Source: Ananas comosus
Taxonomy: Eukaryota; Streptophyta; Magnoliopsida; Poales; Bromeliaceae
Assembly: GCF_001540865.1 (NCBI RefSeq)
Contig: NC_033623.1
Location: forward strand, 186,001-250,000
Length of the DNA stretch: 64,000 nt
Direction: 5' to 3'
Shown: positions 29,726 to 41,672 of the stretch, piece by piece
Numbering within the stretch: position 1 is the first letter of the stretch
How the letters are laid out: each line of letters starts with the position of its first letter
Notes under the pieces: model-generated
Told to the model about the DNA's origin: nothing
The model's input: the letters and a program-made list of their open reading frames with translations, nothing else
Databases searched by the model: none
Program-made: the position numbers and the translations under genes

Positions 29726-30238
29726 CAGGGATGTCAACGGGTTGAATTCGAGACAGGCTTTCAAAAATCCGAACCCGAATCCGACTCCAAACTCAAGATT
29801 CAAATCCGCACTCGAACCCGACGAATTTTAAAAATTCATTTCCGAATCCGAACCCGACGAAAAATTTTGAAATCCGAACCTGAAAATCCGAGCTCGAAAT
29901 AATTGCCTTTTTTTTTTTCAATATTTCAAAATATATTATATTAAATCTATATTTTTAAAATACAAATTCAAATACAATATTAAATTTTTACATACATATT
30001 ATACTATATATAATGTAAAATAAATTCAGGTTCGGATCAGATTCAGGTCGGATGCAATCAAAATTCATATCCGAATCCATATTCGTAGTCAAAATTCATA
30101 TCTGAATCCATATTCGTCGGATTTTTGCTTTTCATATCCATATTCGAAACCATATCCGTTTAGCATTGAATAGATTCGCTCCGTTCGGACTCGGGTTTAA
30201 ATAAAATTTTAGGTATTAACAATCATTGGCATTCCTAG
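29726..30238. mobile_element. hAT-like MITE
   Basis: It begins CAGGGATGTCAACGGGT and ends (read backwards) TAGGAATGCCAATGATTG, the imperfect ends typical of small plant hAT-type elements. The interior is full of CCGAACCC/ATCCGAAT words in both orientations. A GTCCTCCCC copy lies at 29707-29715 and another at 30238-30246. It may be the target duplication, although the left one is separated from the terminus by 10 bases. Confidence 0.6.
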
Positions 30239-30357
30239 TCCTCCCCCATTCATTCTATTACTCTTCGTCACCTACGATGGCCCACTTGGCCCATTTGGCC
30301 CGGTCTTCTTCGGGCCGAAGTTATGGCTTGTGCGTATACAGTCGGGCTACATTGCTG

Positions 30358-30389
<32 letters not shown>

Positions 30390-30839
30390 CACATGAAATA
30401 GCATAGTATAGAAGAGAATGATGAATTTACTGGATTTTTTTTACATGAATTTTGTTATATACTTTTTAAGAAGTTGTCTGTGACTGCCTATCTGAAATGC
30501 ATTAAAAAGCTAATCACTTATAACAGTTAAATGAAAAACTTTTTTTTTTCATGAATATATCAAATTATATAAAATTTGTGCTGAGATATAAAAGAAAGAG
30601 CAATGATATTTTTATTGAGAGAAATATATCCATATATAAGCGGGCTGAAAAAAAAGCATAACTCATATTTGTTTTTATTTTTTTAATATCAAGTTTGCAT
30701 ATGAATTTAAATATTAATCGGTTACTAAAATTTTAACTCTTATCCGATAAAGTACCTCTTATCCGATAAAAATAAATTCGAGTAGGAATGAGATATCAAA
30801 CTAATCAAAATACAAATGAATAATATGAAATTTCTTTTC

Positions 30840-30875
<36 letters not shown>

Positions 30876-31860
30876 AGCCGTCATGTTGTAGGCTCATAAT
30901 GCGGTCATTAGACATTGACAAATAAAATGACAAAAATTTTGTAGGCATCGTTCTCAAACAATTTGTTTAGGGACGATGCGGATAGATGCCGTGTGGTGTG
31001 CGGCGCCCATCGCAACCACCGTTGGAAATGAAAAAAAAAATTTATAGGCTCTGATTATTTAAAGAGAAAGAAAAAAAAGTCTGGGATAAAAAGGGACGAT
31101 CGCGATGGGCGCATGTACACCACGCGATGCCCATCGGCTTTGTACCAGGGCTACTTGCTCGGACCGGGTGCTCACGAAATTTTTGTCCCAAATAGGAGGT
31201 AAATTGTGGGACCCACGTGTCAACCTTTCAAGACAGGTATTTATTGTTGCGGATTTTTTTTTTTTTTTTAAATACTTGATGTAACCGTGGACGCACATGT
31301 TCTCCATTTGGGTTGATGGGCAAAAAAGTAATTTCAACTCATGTTTAGAAAAATTTTGTGCAAAGCAATGTAGGAAATTATCTATCTCGTAAAGATGTAA
31401 TATCTTGGGTCGAACTTATTTGAATTATTTTTTATTTGATTATTTAAATATTTAAAATTTTAATTTAAATATTTAATATTTTAATTTGTTTAAGGTCATT
31501 TGATGGTTCTACAGATGTAATATTTAAACTAGTTATTTATTATAATAAATTTAAAATTTGCATGACCTGTATAATATATACAGATTAAATTTACAATAAT
31601 AAATAATGAATTCAAATTTTAAAGCTAAAAAGTCATTAACTTACTAAAATTAAATAAGTTAAAAAATTAAATAATAAAAATAAATTTTTTAAAAAATATT
31701 TAGTAGACGGATCAAAATCGGTGGTAGTTTCGGTAAGTTTCGTACATTTTTTTTACCTTACAGTTACACGGCAGGTAGAACCATCAATCTAGGGATCAAA
31801 TTGCAATTCCTGGATACTACAGGGACGATCTATACATTTTACTCGTGCCGTTACGTTGCC
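30239..31860. other. intergenic upstream of HPR3, nothing recognised
   Basis: AT-rich DNA with poly-T (30359-30389), (AAT)n (30841-30870) and poly-T (31254-31269) tracts. The pieces around 30967-31020 and 31092-31140 are roughly inverted copies (GATGGGCGC / GCGCCCATC words), so a decayed fold-back element of about 170 bp may lie there. No gene was seen. Confidence 0.45.
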
Positions 31861-31904
31861 CTTTAAACAAAACCAACGTTTTACACCAACAGCCACCTCC
31901 TCTG

Positions 31905-33443
31905 ATGGAATCGGAATCGGAGCCCTCGCCACCGCCACCACCCTCCTTCTCCGACGCCGACGATCCTCCGCCGTCGCATTCGCCGGAGCTACCGGAGGTC
32001 ATCGCCCTCAGCCCCCTCCTCCCCGCCTTCGACGCCGCCCTCTCCGCGCGCTTCCGCCTCCTCAAACCCTCGCCGCTCCCCCTCTCCTCGCCCATCTCCT
32101 CCGCCGCCTCCGCCGCCCTCGTCCGCGCCCCCACCCGCGTCGACGCCGCCCTCCTCGACCTCGTCCCCTCCCTCCGCCTCGTCGTCACCACCAGCGCCGG
32201 CCTCGACCACTTCGACCTCCCCGAGTGCGCCCGCCGCGGCGTCGCCGTCGCCAGCGCCGGCCACGTCTTCTCCCCCGACGTCGCCGACTACGCCGTCGCC
32301 CTCCTCCTCGACGTCCTCCGCCGCATCTCCGCCTCGGGCCGCTACCTCCGCCGCGGCGAGTGGCCTCTCCGCGGGGACTACCCCCTCGGATCTAAGGTCG
32401 GTTCTCTCGCTTCAATCGAATTACAGTTCAATTTCTAAGAATTCAATTCAATTCAATTAGAAATGAACATTTTAGGATAAATTGCATCATTAGTTACTCA
32501 ACTTTTTATTAAATTTCGTTCAGCTTACCGAAGATCATCGAGCTTTAATTTTTATTTCAATCGAGATAACTGTTTAAATTTTAATTGCTTTTTTTTGGGT
32601 GAATTAATAATGTAACAGTGAACTCAGTTAGTTGTCAATCAGAAGTGAATATTTTTGTTTGGAATAAATTGAAGTTGAATTGAATCCGTGGGAGATGTGA
32701 ACTCATTTCAATGTGTTGCTCTATGAATATATTATGACTAAATAATTTCTCACATTCGAAGAAGAAGTAATTGCCTACATCTGGTGTATTTGTAGTTCAT
32801 ACACCCTGAATTTGTCGACCCTCTATTCATCTCATGTTATAATCCAGTGGGAAAGAGGATGCAGGTTTTTTGTGGTATGGCATATGAATTATGAGATAGA
32901 ATCAATGGTCCATAGATGCATGGTGTGTGGTTAAATACAGATGTGTCGAGTGCCGGCAATAATTTTTCCTCTGACAATATTAAATGAGGATGAGGATTAA
33001 AGAGAAATACTATTAAAAGTGCGGGTGTTGAATGATCAATTTGAAAGATTAAGAACCAAAGTGAATCTTCACAAAAAGTTTGGGTACTAGTGCTGCAATA
33101 TGCTAATCTATACCTCCTCTTTTAGATCTGAAGCTTGGATCTGTTCGGTTGTAGAGCACTCTGTTAGGTACGGAATTCCAGAGTTTTGTTTGAAATAGTT
33201 TCAACTGGGATTCACTTGATTTATGTTAGAATTATTCATTTGAATTCAACTAGGAGTATAATTTGGTTTGTATGGAATGTAGTGGCATTTACTTGGATTT
33301 TAATCGGAAAGAGATGGCAAGTCATTGAATGTTTTTTCTTTCTCTAATCTACCAGGTAACACCACAGAGAAGGGAGGAAAAGAAATGGATTGATTCTTAG
33401 CTACATAGATTTATCAGGGTCTGTAATTTCTTTTCATTATTGG

Positions 33444-33483
<40 letters not shown>

Positions 33484-34130
33484 ATGCATTGAGAAAGCAA
33501 AAACTGCCTAAGAAAAAAGAAAAGATCATCTACTTTAAGATGTTTCGGTTCTCAACATATATCATCAATTTTACACTGTTGATATCGAGTATATTCCATC
33601 ATTTGCAGCTCGGGGGAAAGCGAGTAGGGATTGTTGGGTTGGGAAGCATTGGGTCATTGATCGCGAAAAGGCTCGAAGTTTTCGGCTGTATCATCTCATA
33701 TAACTCAAGGAAAGCGAAGCCATCCGTCTCATATAAATTCTTCCCTACTGTTTATGATCTCGCAACCGAATGTGATGTTCTAATTCTTTCCTGTGCATTT
33801 ACCAACGAAACGCGCCATATAGTTAACAAGGATGTCATGCATGCATTAGGAAAGGATGGTGTAATTATAAACATCGCTCGGGGAGGTCTTATTGATGAAG
33901 AAGAATTAGTCAAGTGTTTGATGCAAGGAGAGATCAAGGGGGCCGGTCTAGATGTCTTCGAGAACGAGCCCTCCGTGCCAAACAAGCTTTTCACTATGGA
34001 TAATGTCGTTCTGTCGCCTCATCTAGCTGCTTTTACTACAGAATCGTCATCGGATTTGCTTGAACTAATTATAGCGAACTTCGAGGCTTTCTTCTCAAAC
34101 AAGCCTTTGATTACTCCAGTTTCAATGTAA
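31905..34130 (+). CDS. HPR3: glyoxylate/hydroxypyruvate reductase, HPR3 type
   Basis: An NAD(P)H-dependent D-2-hydroxyacid dehydrogenase that reduces hydroxypyruvate, glyoxylate or hydroxyphenylpyruvate; the exact substrate cannot be read from sequence. Exons 31905-32396 and 33609-34130 (GT-AG, phase 0) give 337 aa. The Rossmann motif GLGSIG is at 174-179. Predicted catalytic residues are R255 (IARGGLID), E284 (FENEP) and H302 (SPHLA). SAGLDHFDLPECARRG and the DVADYAVALLLDVLRR helix match the plant HPR2/HPR3 branch. The start at 31905 is the first ATG in frame; the first ~25 residues are Pro/Ser/Glu-rich with no transit peptide, suggesting cytosol. Exon 1 is very GC-rich and exon 2 near 45 percent. 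The 1.2-kb intron carries a (GT)n tract at 33446-33481. A decayed second exon 2 follows at 35.59 kb. Confidence 0.93.
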
Positions 34131-35587
34131 GTTGTGTGTGCTGTTTACAGAGAAAAAACCCATAGATTATATTTCTCTCGAGTTATTACATTTTTATCTC
34201 TCTAGTTACTACATATTTAGTGTGTGGTACTTTCTTTTTCCTCTAAAATTCGGTAGAATATGAAAGTGGTTACAAAAGATCGTAATTTGTATATAGCATG
34301 CATGATGCGTGTATGCATATTCGCACTCCGCACTTCACATGAAGGAACTTACCATCCTTTTAGAATATGTGGGTTGTTTTTGGTAAATTTGTTTGCTCTC
34401 TTAATCTGAACACTGATGAAGTTGGATGTACGAACCCTCTCAATAATAGTTTTTGCGATGTTAATATTACCGCCGCTCATCTTTACAGAAGAAATTTGGG
34501 CAGAATGGATACTATTATTGAGTTTTTTTTAGTGGAAGTATTGTTTATGGGTGAGTAGTAGTGAATCTAACTTTATAGCTCTTCTTGTTCTTTTCTACTC
34601 CTGCTGTTTAGTTGGACAAGCTTTTTAAGTTTTGGCATAGCTTCTTTAATTTTAAAAACGAGTTCATTTACCTAATGAATGAAGCAGACAGATAGCTATC
34701 TTTGAAAATTGAATTGTTCATTTCAACTGCCTATTTGATGAAATTCTATCCATATTTTCATTGAAAGAAAAAGAAAAAAAGAGAAAAAAAATCTCATTAA
34801 AAGATAAAACTAAAGTAAGTTTATTCCTATTTTTATTCCATGTACGAATCAGACACATAAATGGTGTTCTAAACCATTTGAAGTTCATTGCTAGCACCAA
34901 TTACAATAGAAGACAAAACAAACACTTGGAGAAGTTGGAAAGGGATATTTTCATGCACAAACAACCACTCTCACCAACGCTACATGAAAAAGGGAAGGGA
35001 AGTGTTTTTTGTCACCAAATGTAGTTTTCTTTTTTAGATAATTTTGAATTGCGTACATGATATTACCAATAAATGCGCCGGATCCCCGCCGCCGATCGCT
35101 TTGTAAGGAGCGGGTCATGGCCCCGCAAAGCAGATTATCCCCTTGCTTCGAACTTCGAAGGTTTAGTACTGCGAACTTCGTAGTGTGCATCGACTCATCT
35201 CTCTATCCATTGTTTCAGAGCTAACGTTGGGGCCTTTTCCCCTTGCTGCTGCTTCTTTTAGTTAAACTTTTAGTCATAACAATGTTAAGCACAGGAGTAG
35301 AAATTCACTTTTAAGATCCAATTGTAGAATACTAAATTTGGAGTTTTTGATAATGTTTTAATCCAAAGAGGATTAGACGTACTAGACTAACCCTATCCTA
35401 GATTCATCAAGATTCAGGCTTTTGCATAAACTGTCATTGGATAGTAGCAGTTGTAGAAGAAGAAGCAGGGCAAATGGAGCACTTATTAGCTTATTCTTTT
35501 TACTATATTATGTAAAGCAATACTAGTGATGAAGAAGCAAGTTATAGTTTATACATGTTTGTTAATATGCAAGCTCATTAACTGCAG
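34131..35587. other. spacer between HPR3 and its exon-2 pseudogene
   Basis: The first ~200 bp are probably HPR3 3' UTR. I found no copy of exon 1 in this interval. The slightly GC-rich patch at 35075-35160 is unrecognised. Confidence 0.55.
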
Positions 35588-35996
35588 GTTAGCGGAAAAC
35601 GAGTGGGTATTGTTGGCTTGGGAAGTATTGGATCCGAGATCGTGAAAAGGCTCGACGCCTTCGGCTGCACAATCATGTACAATTCAAGATCGAAAAAGCC
35701 GTCCGTCCCATACAAATACTTCCCAAACACTCACGACCTCGCCGTCGAGAGCGATAAACTCTCCTGCGCGCTTACCCCTCAAACACACCACATACACCAC
35801 ATAATAAACCGAGACGTCTTACTAGCCCTGGGCAGGGACGGCGCGCGTGGTGCTCGTCGGCGAGAAGGAATTGGTCAAGTGTTTGGTGGAAGGGACGCTT
35901 GGGGCCGCGGGTCTCAACGTGTTCGAGAACAAGCCCGCCGTGCCCAAAGAGCTGTTCCAGATGGATAGCATTGTGATGTCGAATCATTCGTTTTGA
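35588..35996 (+). pseudogene. decayed copy of HPR3 exon 2
   Basis: It starts right after a good acceptor (CTGCAG) and reads VSGKRVGIVGLGSIG, in the same phase as the real exon 2. The NAD-binding motif is intact. After NTHDLAVESDKLSCALT a few residues are missing relative to HPR3, and near LALGRDGA the frame shifts, so homology continues in another frame ([20 protein letters not shown]). There the catalytic Glu of FENEP is Lys (FENKP), the ARGGLID block reads ARVVLVG, and the reading ends early at 35994-35996, just after the position of SPH. No exon 1 is associated. It could in principle be spliced to HPR3 exon 1, giving a truncated product, but it cannot make an active enzyme. Confidence 0.9.
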
Positions 35997-37660
35997 GCAA
36001 ACCACTGGTCGCTCAGGTTTACTTGGAAAATATAGTTGATGAATGAAGTTGGCTTGATCCCAATGACTAAGTTGGGGATTGTGTTTTGAATAAGTGCTGA
36101 TGTGATTTATTGGCATTGAAAGCATTCTTTGCACTAATGGTGCAACGGTGATCTCAAAAGTTACAAAGTCAAAGTAGCAAACCAACTATTTGTGCGGAGT
36201 TGTATACATTGTTGATACTAACATCTCTAGTATTTGACTTGAACCGATGGTTTATACAGGTTTTACAACATCTAGAAAAGCTTCATCACTTCCAACTCAC
36301 ACAAGAAACCAAAAGCACATTACATAAATAAGCACACAAAAATATAACAAGCATCTTTTCAAACCCAAATTTACCTGCGTAAATTATATAGCAAGTAATG
36401 ATACAGTTACTGAGGAAACTAAACTTGTCGATATCAGATTACACAACCATCATCGATCAACAAGTTTCACCTCAGAATAAGAAAAGAAAAATGTCCGCAA
36501 GAGCCGGAAATCACAAACTAAAACATGAGTTTGCAGTTAGCTCTCGAAGGTAAATGCTTATTCGTTCCACAGAAAAAGATAGAAGATCTATTAATTTGTT
36601 GCTGTGCAGAGAATCAGCAAACTCTTTTTGTCACAATGGTAACGCACGCCCTATACCACAAAGTAGAAAAAAAAAAGTCAGGATAATAATGGTATGTATT
36701 CGAATCACCGATTCTTCTTGGCGAGGTGAAAACATTTGAGCTTTCCACAGTTGCAAAATTAAAACAAGAAACCACATGTCACAAGCTTGAACAAAGCATT
36801 GTTATGTAAAGCAAAGAGAACTATTAGAAAATAAGATATCACAGAAAAGATGAATCATTACACATTAGCCGCTTTTGAAATATACTGAACAAATAGCGAA
36901 TGCTTTGACTAGCGACAATAGAAATTAGTCAATTAGCTTCATTACTGTCCCAGCACAGAAGTGAACTATTTTAGCTTTTCCAGAACAAACTTGAACAAAT
37001 TTTAGAGTCACTGACCAATATCTTTATTATCAAAAGATAAGCTTGTCGAACACGTAATTAGGTACCAAATAATTCCCAAAAAAAGGGGCTAACATGAACT
37101 CAGAACTTCATTTCAATATAATCTTCTCTTTCGGGCCATGCTCTTCCTGGACAACATCATTAGCAGTAATTTTGGCCAACAATGTGATGAAATAACATAA
37201 TGAGCTAGCTCTACCATATATATATATATATATATATATTTTGATGCACCTTCTTAACCTTTTTGAATATAATCTTGTGATTTGGACAAGTTTTAGGCGT
37301 AACATTCTTCGACAGTTTTAGAGCTATGTTACATTTGTTCAATTAACTGCCTAAATTATTATACAATCTGCTCAAACACCTACGAACAGATCTGCTTAAC
37401 AATGTTCATCCCAAGAATCAGCAACTAGTCATTCAATAGTGATTCATCAAGATTCATAGTATGTTTAGAATCTAAGACTTTAGAAATGCAATCTTTATAA
37501 GAGCATATTGACTACAAGGAGAAAACACCCTAGCTTTTGCTGCACCCAGACCCAGAAGTAGAAATGAGATTCCAAGCCTTAAACGTAGAAGCTCAAATTA
37601 GGAGTTTCTGATTCTGCTGCAGAAAATAAAGCTTTAAATGGTACAGCTTCTCCTAATAGA
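35997..37660. other. intergenic / probable 3' part of the NFD6-like gene
   Basis: AT-rich DNA. On the minus strand it should contain the 3' UTR, and perhaps further 3' exons, of the NFD6-like gene, which could not be placed by eye. A (TA)n tract lies at 37218-37239. Confidence 0.4.
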
Positions 37661-38101
37661 CTATTCAAACTGCGCCGCCACATACACCAGAGCACAATTC
37701 GCTACAAAAGCAACTAAACTTTGCAAATTTGATAATTGAAGAGTATGATAAACGAGCTGACCTTGAGAAAGCCAGCTCCAGCAGGAGGAATCGACGGCGA
37801 TGAACGATCTGAGGCGCGCGGAGGCCACGGCGCTGTGGAGCGGCATCAGCGACTCCACGCTCCCCAACGCCGCCGCCGCCGCCATTGATCTGAAACAGAG
37901 ACGCATGCTACTATATTAGAATCCCAAGATCGATCACAAGCTAAAATCTAGGGTTTTACAACTTAGAATCGCCGCGCCGTGGCCTCACCTACGGATCAGA
38001 GGAGATCTCACGCCGGAGGAGCACGAGGGCTTCGGGAGTAGGGTTGCAGAGCGGAGCGCCGCGGCAGCGGACCTCGCGGCGTAGCGGGAGAGAGTCGCCA
38101 T
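37661..38101 (-). CDS. NUCLEAR FUSION DEFECTIVE 6-like small organellar protein
   Basis: Minus-strand exons 38101-37989 and 37889-37762 join in frame (Arg codon split by a GT-AG intron). They encode MATLSRYAARSAAAALRS..., an Arg/Ala/Ser-rich N-terminus with the look of a mitochondrial or plastid targeting peptide. The conserved core follows: ESLMPLHSAVASARLRSF, then DSSCWSWLSQG. NFD6 family proteins are about 90-115 aa and organelle-located; the founding Arabidopsis mutant fails in polar nuclear fusion. A GT at 37761-37760 after LSQ could be a donor to a further 3' exon, as is common in this family. If it is not used, the frame reads on to a stop at 37661, giving 113 aa. The coordinates given are for the read-through form, and the C-terminus is the uncertain part. 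Confidence 0.8.
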
Positions 38102-38112
38102 TTTCGCCCAGC

Positions 38113-38216
38113 TAGGGTTCCTACAGGAGCACGAGGGAGGTGAAATGGGAGAGCGGAAGAGGAGGAGGAGGACGACGACGACGACGGAGAGGGAAAAAAC
38201 CTCCTTAAACCCTAAT
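38113..38216 (-). promoter_or_regulatory. telo-box type motifs upstream of the NFD6-like gene
   Basis: AAACCCTAA occurs at 38208-38216, about 110 bases before the start codon. A related GAACCCTAGC, read on the gene strand, sits near 38111-38120. Telo-boxes are frequent in promoters of plant genes for organellar and ribosomal proteins. A role here is inferred. Confidence 0.4.
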
Positions 38217-38219
38217 ATC

Positions 38220-39245
38220 GAGTCGAACGAGTCACTGCAAACGAGGCGAATCGAAACGGGCCGGGGCCGACCAATTGGGCTCGGTCCAAACTAAGTTTTG
38301 GCTCATGATTGCGGCCCATTTAGGCCTAGTTTGATAATATAGTGGCTTTGACCACCATATTTAAATTAGGAACGACCCCCCAAAAAAAAAAGTGCTTACA
38401 CTCTTGTCCTTCAAAAGCTTTAATTTTATACTATAAAATGTCCAAAAAAAAAATAAAAAAAAAATATTTTCAAATTTTTTATATTATAAATTTGTGATTG
38501 CAACTGTAAGAATAGTAGCATGCAATTGTATACTTTTTCAGAGACGAAAAAGTTAAAAATATTTTTAAAATTTAGCGGCATTCTAAAATATAAAAAATAA
38601 TATTTTGTTCACCGTATTACCAAACTAGGCTTTAGTTGGGTCAGGTTAAAAGTTTTGGGGTTAGTTACACCAGTTATCGGACTTGTTGGAATCGTATTTG
38701 TATATATACAAGGACGAAGCACTATTATTCTAAGATTAACTTAAATTTAAATATTTTAGTCCAGTAATTTTGGTTCGGCAAGTTGCTAGTACTAATAAAT
38801 AGATCATTCATGGTGACAATTGTTTTCATGGAATTCGAACTTGATTCTGATAAGAAATTCTATTTGAGATTTTTTTTAAAAAAAAAGGTTGGGAGTTCAA
38901 GGCGAAAAAATATGTAAAGATAGAGACACATTATTGCAATTTCGCAATATCTTTGTTAACTAACAAATTTGCCAAATGGAGTCTCCTTATAGATCATTCG
39001 AAAAGTTAATAAAGCCTCTTAGCGTTAAAGCTTTACTGCAGGTACAGCTTTATGATTAGACTAAAAATAAAAAAATTAAATTAGATTGAAATTGAATGAA
39101 AAATAAAATAACAAATTATTCTATCGAAACGCCTAGATTTGGGAAAGGGTTTTGATTAAGAGAGAGAAGAGTAAGGGAGGGAGAGTAAGGAAGGTATTTG
39201 TGAGAAATAATTTAGAGTGACTGATTCAAAGTTGGATATATCGGG
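38220..39245. other. intergenic, nothing recognised
   Basis: AT-rich DNA with short homopolymers and no coding signal. Confidence 0.5.
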
Positions 39246-39768
39246 CACTACAATAAAAACGGTCTATAGCGACATTTTTAAATGTCGGTACAGATCAAAA
39301 AAAGTGCTGCTGGCTAAATTACCGACACTTTTAAAAAGTGTTGTTATATGTGGGGTCGCTAGGTATATAGTGACAGTTAAAGAGTGTTGGTATAATCTAA
39401 AAAGAGTGCTGCTAATTTACTAACATTTATTTAAGCATTTCGCAACCGTCGGAACTCTACCTCGTTGGCTGCGGTGGCGGAGGATGAGAAGGGGGAAGGG
39501 CTCTTCGTCTAGAATTTCAGTGGATTGAGTTAGGAGAGAAGGGGAGATGATAATTGATTTTTGGGGAGAATGGGAGATGATAATCTGTTTGTAATCGGGC
39601 CGAATGGGCTTGGTGGGGTGGGTTGAGTAGAATAACCTTATTATTTTTTGTTGGATTAGGCTTTATATTTAGACATTAGTAGATTTTTTTAAAAATTTTG
39701 GCATAAATGCGACACTTACACAAAAGTGTCCCAAACATGTGTCGCTATAACCTAATTCTGTTGTAGTG
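39246..39768. mobile_element. non-autonomous CACTA (En/Spm) element
   Basis: It starts CACTACAATAAAAACGG and ends CTGTTGTAGTG, so the termini are inverted CACTACAA. Subterminal words around GCGACATTTTTAAATGTCGG and CCGACACTTTTAAAAAGTG occur in both orientations. The flanking bases are CGGG before and CGG after, compatible with a 3-bp target duplication if the terminus is off by one base. No transposase is encoded in 523 bp. The right third is also present at 17372-17555. Confidence 0.8.
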
Positions 39769-41268
39769 CGGACGGTTTTTGAATTCTATAAAATAAACAG
39801 CAGCGTGATGAAAACCAGCAAATTTTACTTTAATTTTAAAATCTAAAATAGATAAACGAAACAAATCATAGATGTTCTCCATGAGCGGTGATGTTACTAC
39901 TATTTGTAGGATCTAAAACAGGAAAAATTTTAGAATGCGTCAGTTATATTGGTGACATAGCGTTCCCAACCAATCAAATAAATTCTTTTATATTAATCCA
40001 TCACATCATAATTAAAAAAAATTTATTGTACTTTTTTCTAAAAGAAAAGATATAACTGGTTTGTTATTACTGATACGGTGCAAGTGCGATACAGTAAACT
40101 AATACTCAGGGTACAGTTTGGGGGTGCATCACTTTTTTTTTTTTTTTTTAGGCCTTTTGTTAACGGCCCAACTGTCACCGTACAAAAAAATGGCGGGTCT
40201 CTCCACCACTAATTTAGATGTCGGCAACGAATATCTGACGTACCAACGAATATTAAAAAATAAAAAATAAAATTGTGGGGGAAAATACCTCAATATAAGA
40301 CCTTTCTAAATTACTCTTTTAACTTAAATTTTATTTTTTTAGCGTGTTTTATTTTTTTTTCTTTTTTTCCAATTGCGATACTAATAATTATTTGATTAGT
40401 CCATTGATTGTAATTTTAAATACTAACTAAGAATTCGACAACGTAAAAGTAGTAGCTATATTTGAAAATTCTAGCTCGAAAACTAACTACTAATTTTATC
40501 TAGTGAAGTTATTCATACATTGCAACGGACTAGTACTATAAAAAATAAAGAATTGATAAAATAAAAAATTTTAAAATTTTTTGACTTATCGTAAGATATC
40601 AATAAATACAAATAGTATAAAAAAAAGTATGAAGATATTTTATTTTATTTTTTGTGCAATTAATTTGTTTATATGATAATAAATCATATGAACAGATTAA
40701 TTAGAAAGTGGGCTAATAGGAAGACAAAGTATTAGATAGAAATGGTATGGGAAAGACGAAGCATCAGAAAATAAAAAGGAAGAGAAAATTATATGAGTGA
40801 ATAATTTAAGTAAAAAATAGAAAATAAAAAGTATAGATAGATTATAATAATTTAAGTAAAAAATAGAAAATAAAAAGGTGTCAATTAATTAATAAATTAA
40901 AAACAAGTGGGGCATGGAGCTGAGGGACACTTGGGAATTACGTCCCCTTCCACGTGAGAAAAATATCTTTCGTTATCGTGGACGACTTCTATTGGAAATA
41001 AGCTAAGCCGTTGCCGACTCTCATAAGAGCATCCACAATTATTGTTTTTGGATTGAATCCATGTAAGTGAATAGTGACATAAATATGTGGATAGAGTGGT
41101 AGATTGGGTTTTGTTGGAAGCATTCTCAAAATCACACTTTTCACTTGATGAGAAATTGAGAGGTGGGTGGCAGATGAGAGACAATAATAACTATCTTTAC
41201 AAATGAACAAATCTGAACGCATAAATAGTTCCATCAAATTTATAATTATAATTTTGGTTCTATCTACC
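39769..41268. other. intergenic, nothing recognised
   Basis: AT-rich DNA with poly-T (40133-40150) and a direct repeat of AATTTAAGTAAAAAATAGAAAATAAAAAG-type wording at about 40803-40832 and 40849-40877. The minus-strand frames near 40897-41237 are unrecognised. Confidence 0.5.
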
Positions 41269-41425
41269 GACCGTCCTTAGAGCACGTGGCAAAGGGCTTG
41301 GTGGTTCGTATCTGAGGTCCCAAGTTCGAATCCTAATTGATTCACATTTCAAGCTAAGTTTATTTCTAAAGCAAATAAACGAAGTGGATAACGTGCTATC
41401 TATTTCTCAAAAAAAAAAAAAAATC
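41269..41425 (+). mobile_element. tRNA-derived SINE
   Basis: A-box-like GCACGTGGCAAAGGGCTTGG, B-box-like AGTTCGAATCCTAATTG, the TTTATTTCTAAA...AATAAACGAAG region and an A tail (41410-41424). It is about 90 percent like the copies at 43.0 and 56.3 kb by eye. The target duplication is not clear. Confidence 0.75.
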
Positions 41426-41466
41426 TATTTTCGCCACGCAGACACCACATCAGAGCCACACAAGCT

Positions 41467-41672
41467 GGCTGAAAAGGAGCGTTAAGTTGAATATGGTGAA
41501 CCATTCACCGTGTTCAAACACGGTGAATAATTCACCGTGTTTCATACTTATATTCTCCATATTCAATATTTATATTTTTTTGCAATACATATATTTTTCT
41601 TAGATACGGTGAATCATTCACCATGTTTAACTCACGGTGAATGAATTATCATGTTCAACTTATTTCAGCACC
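41467..41672. mobile_element. small fold-back element with nested palindromes
   Basis: The outer arms are inverted copies (TAAGTTGAATATG at the left; reversed right arm TAAGTTGAACATG). Inside each arm are two near-palindromes of the form GGTGAATNATTCACC, at 41495-41509, 41518-41540, 41606-41626 and 41633-41653. The second is a perfect 23-base palindrome with 11-base arms. The whole behaves as one long imperfect hairpin. Confidence 0.65.

Noticed and set aside
29380..29902. Several overlapping open frames in the GC-rich island
   Set aside because: GC-rich DNA opens all frames; the frames start in poly-A or run into the hAT-like MITE, and none shows a domain.
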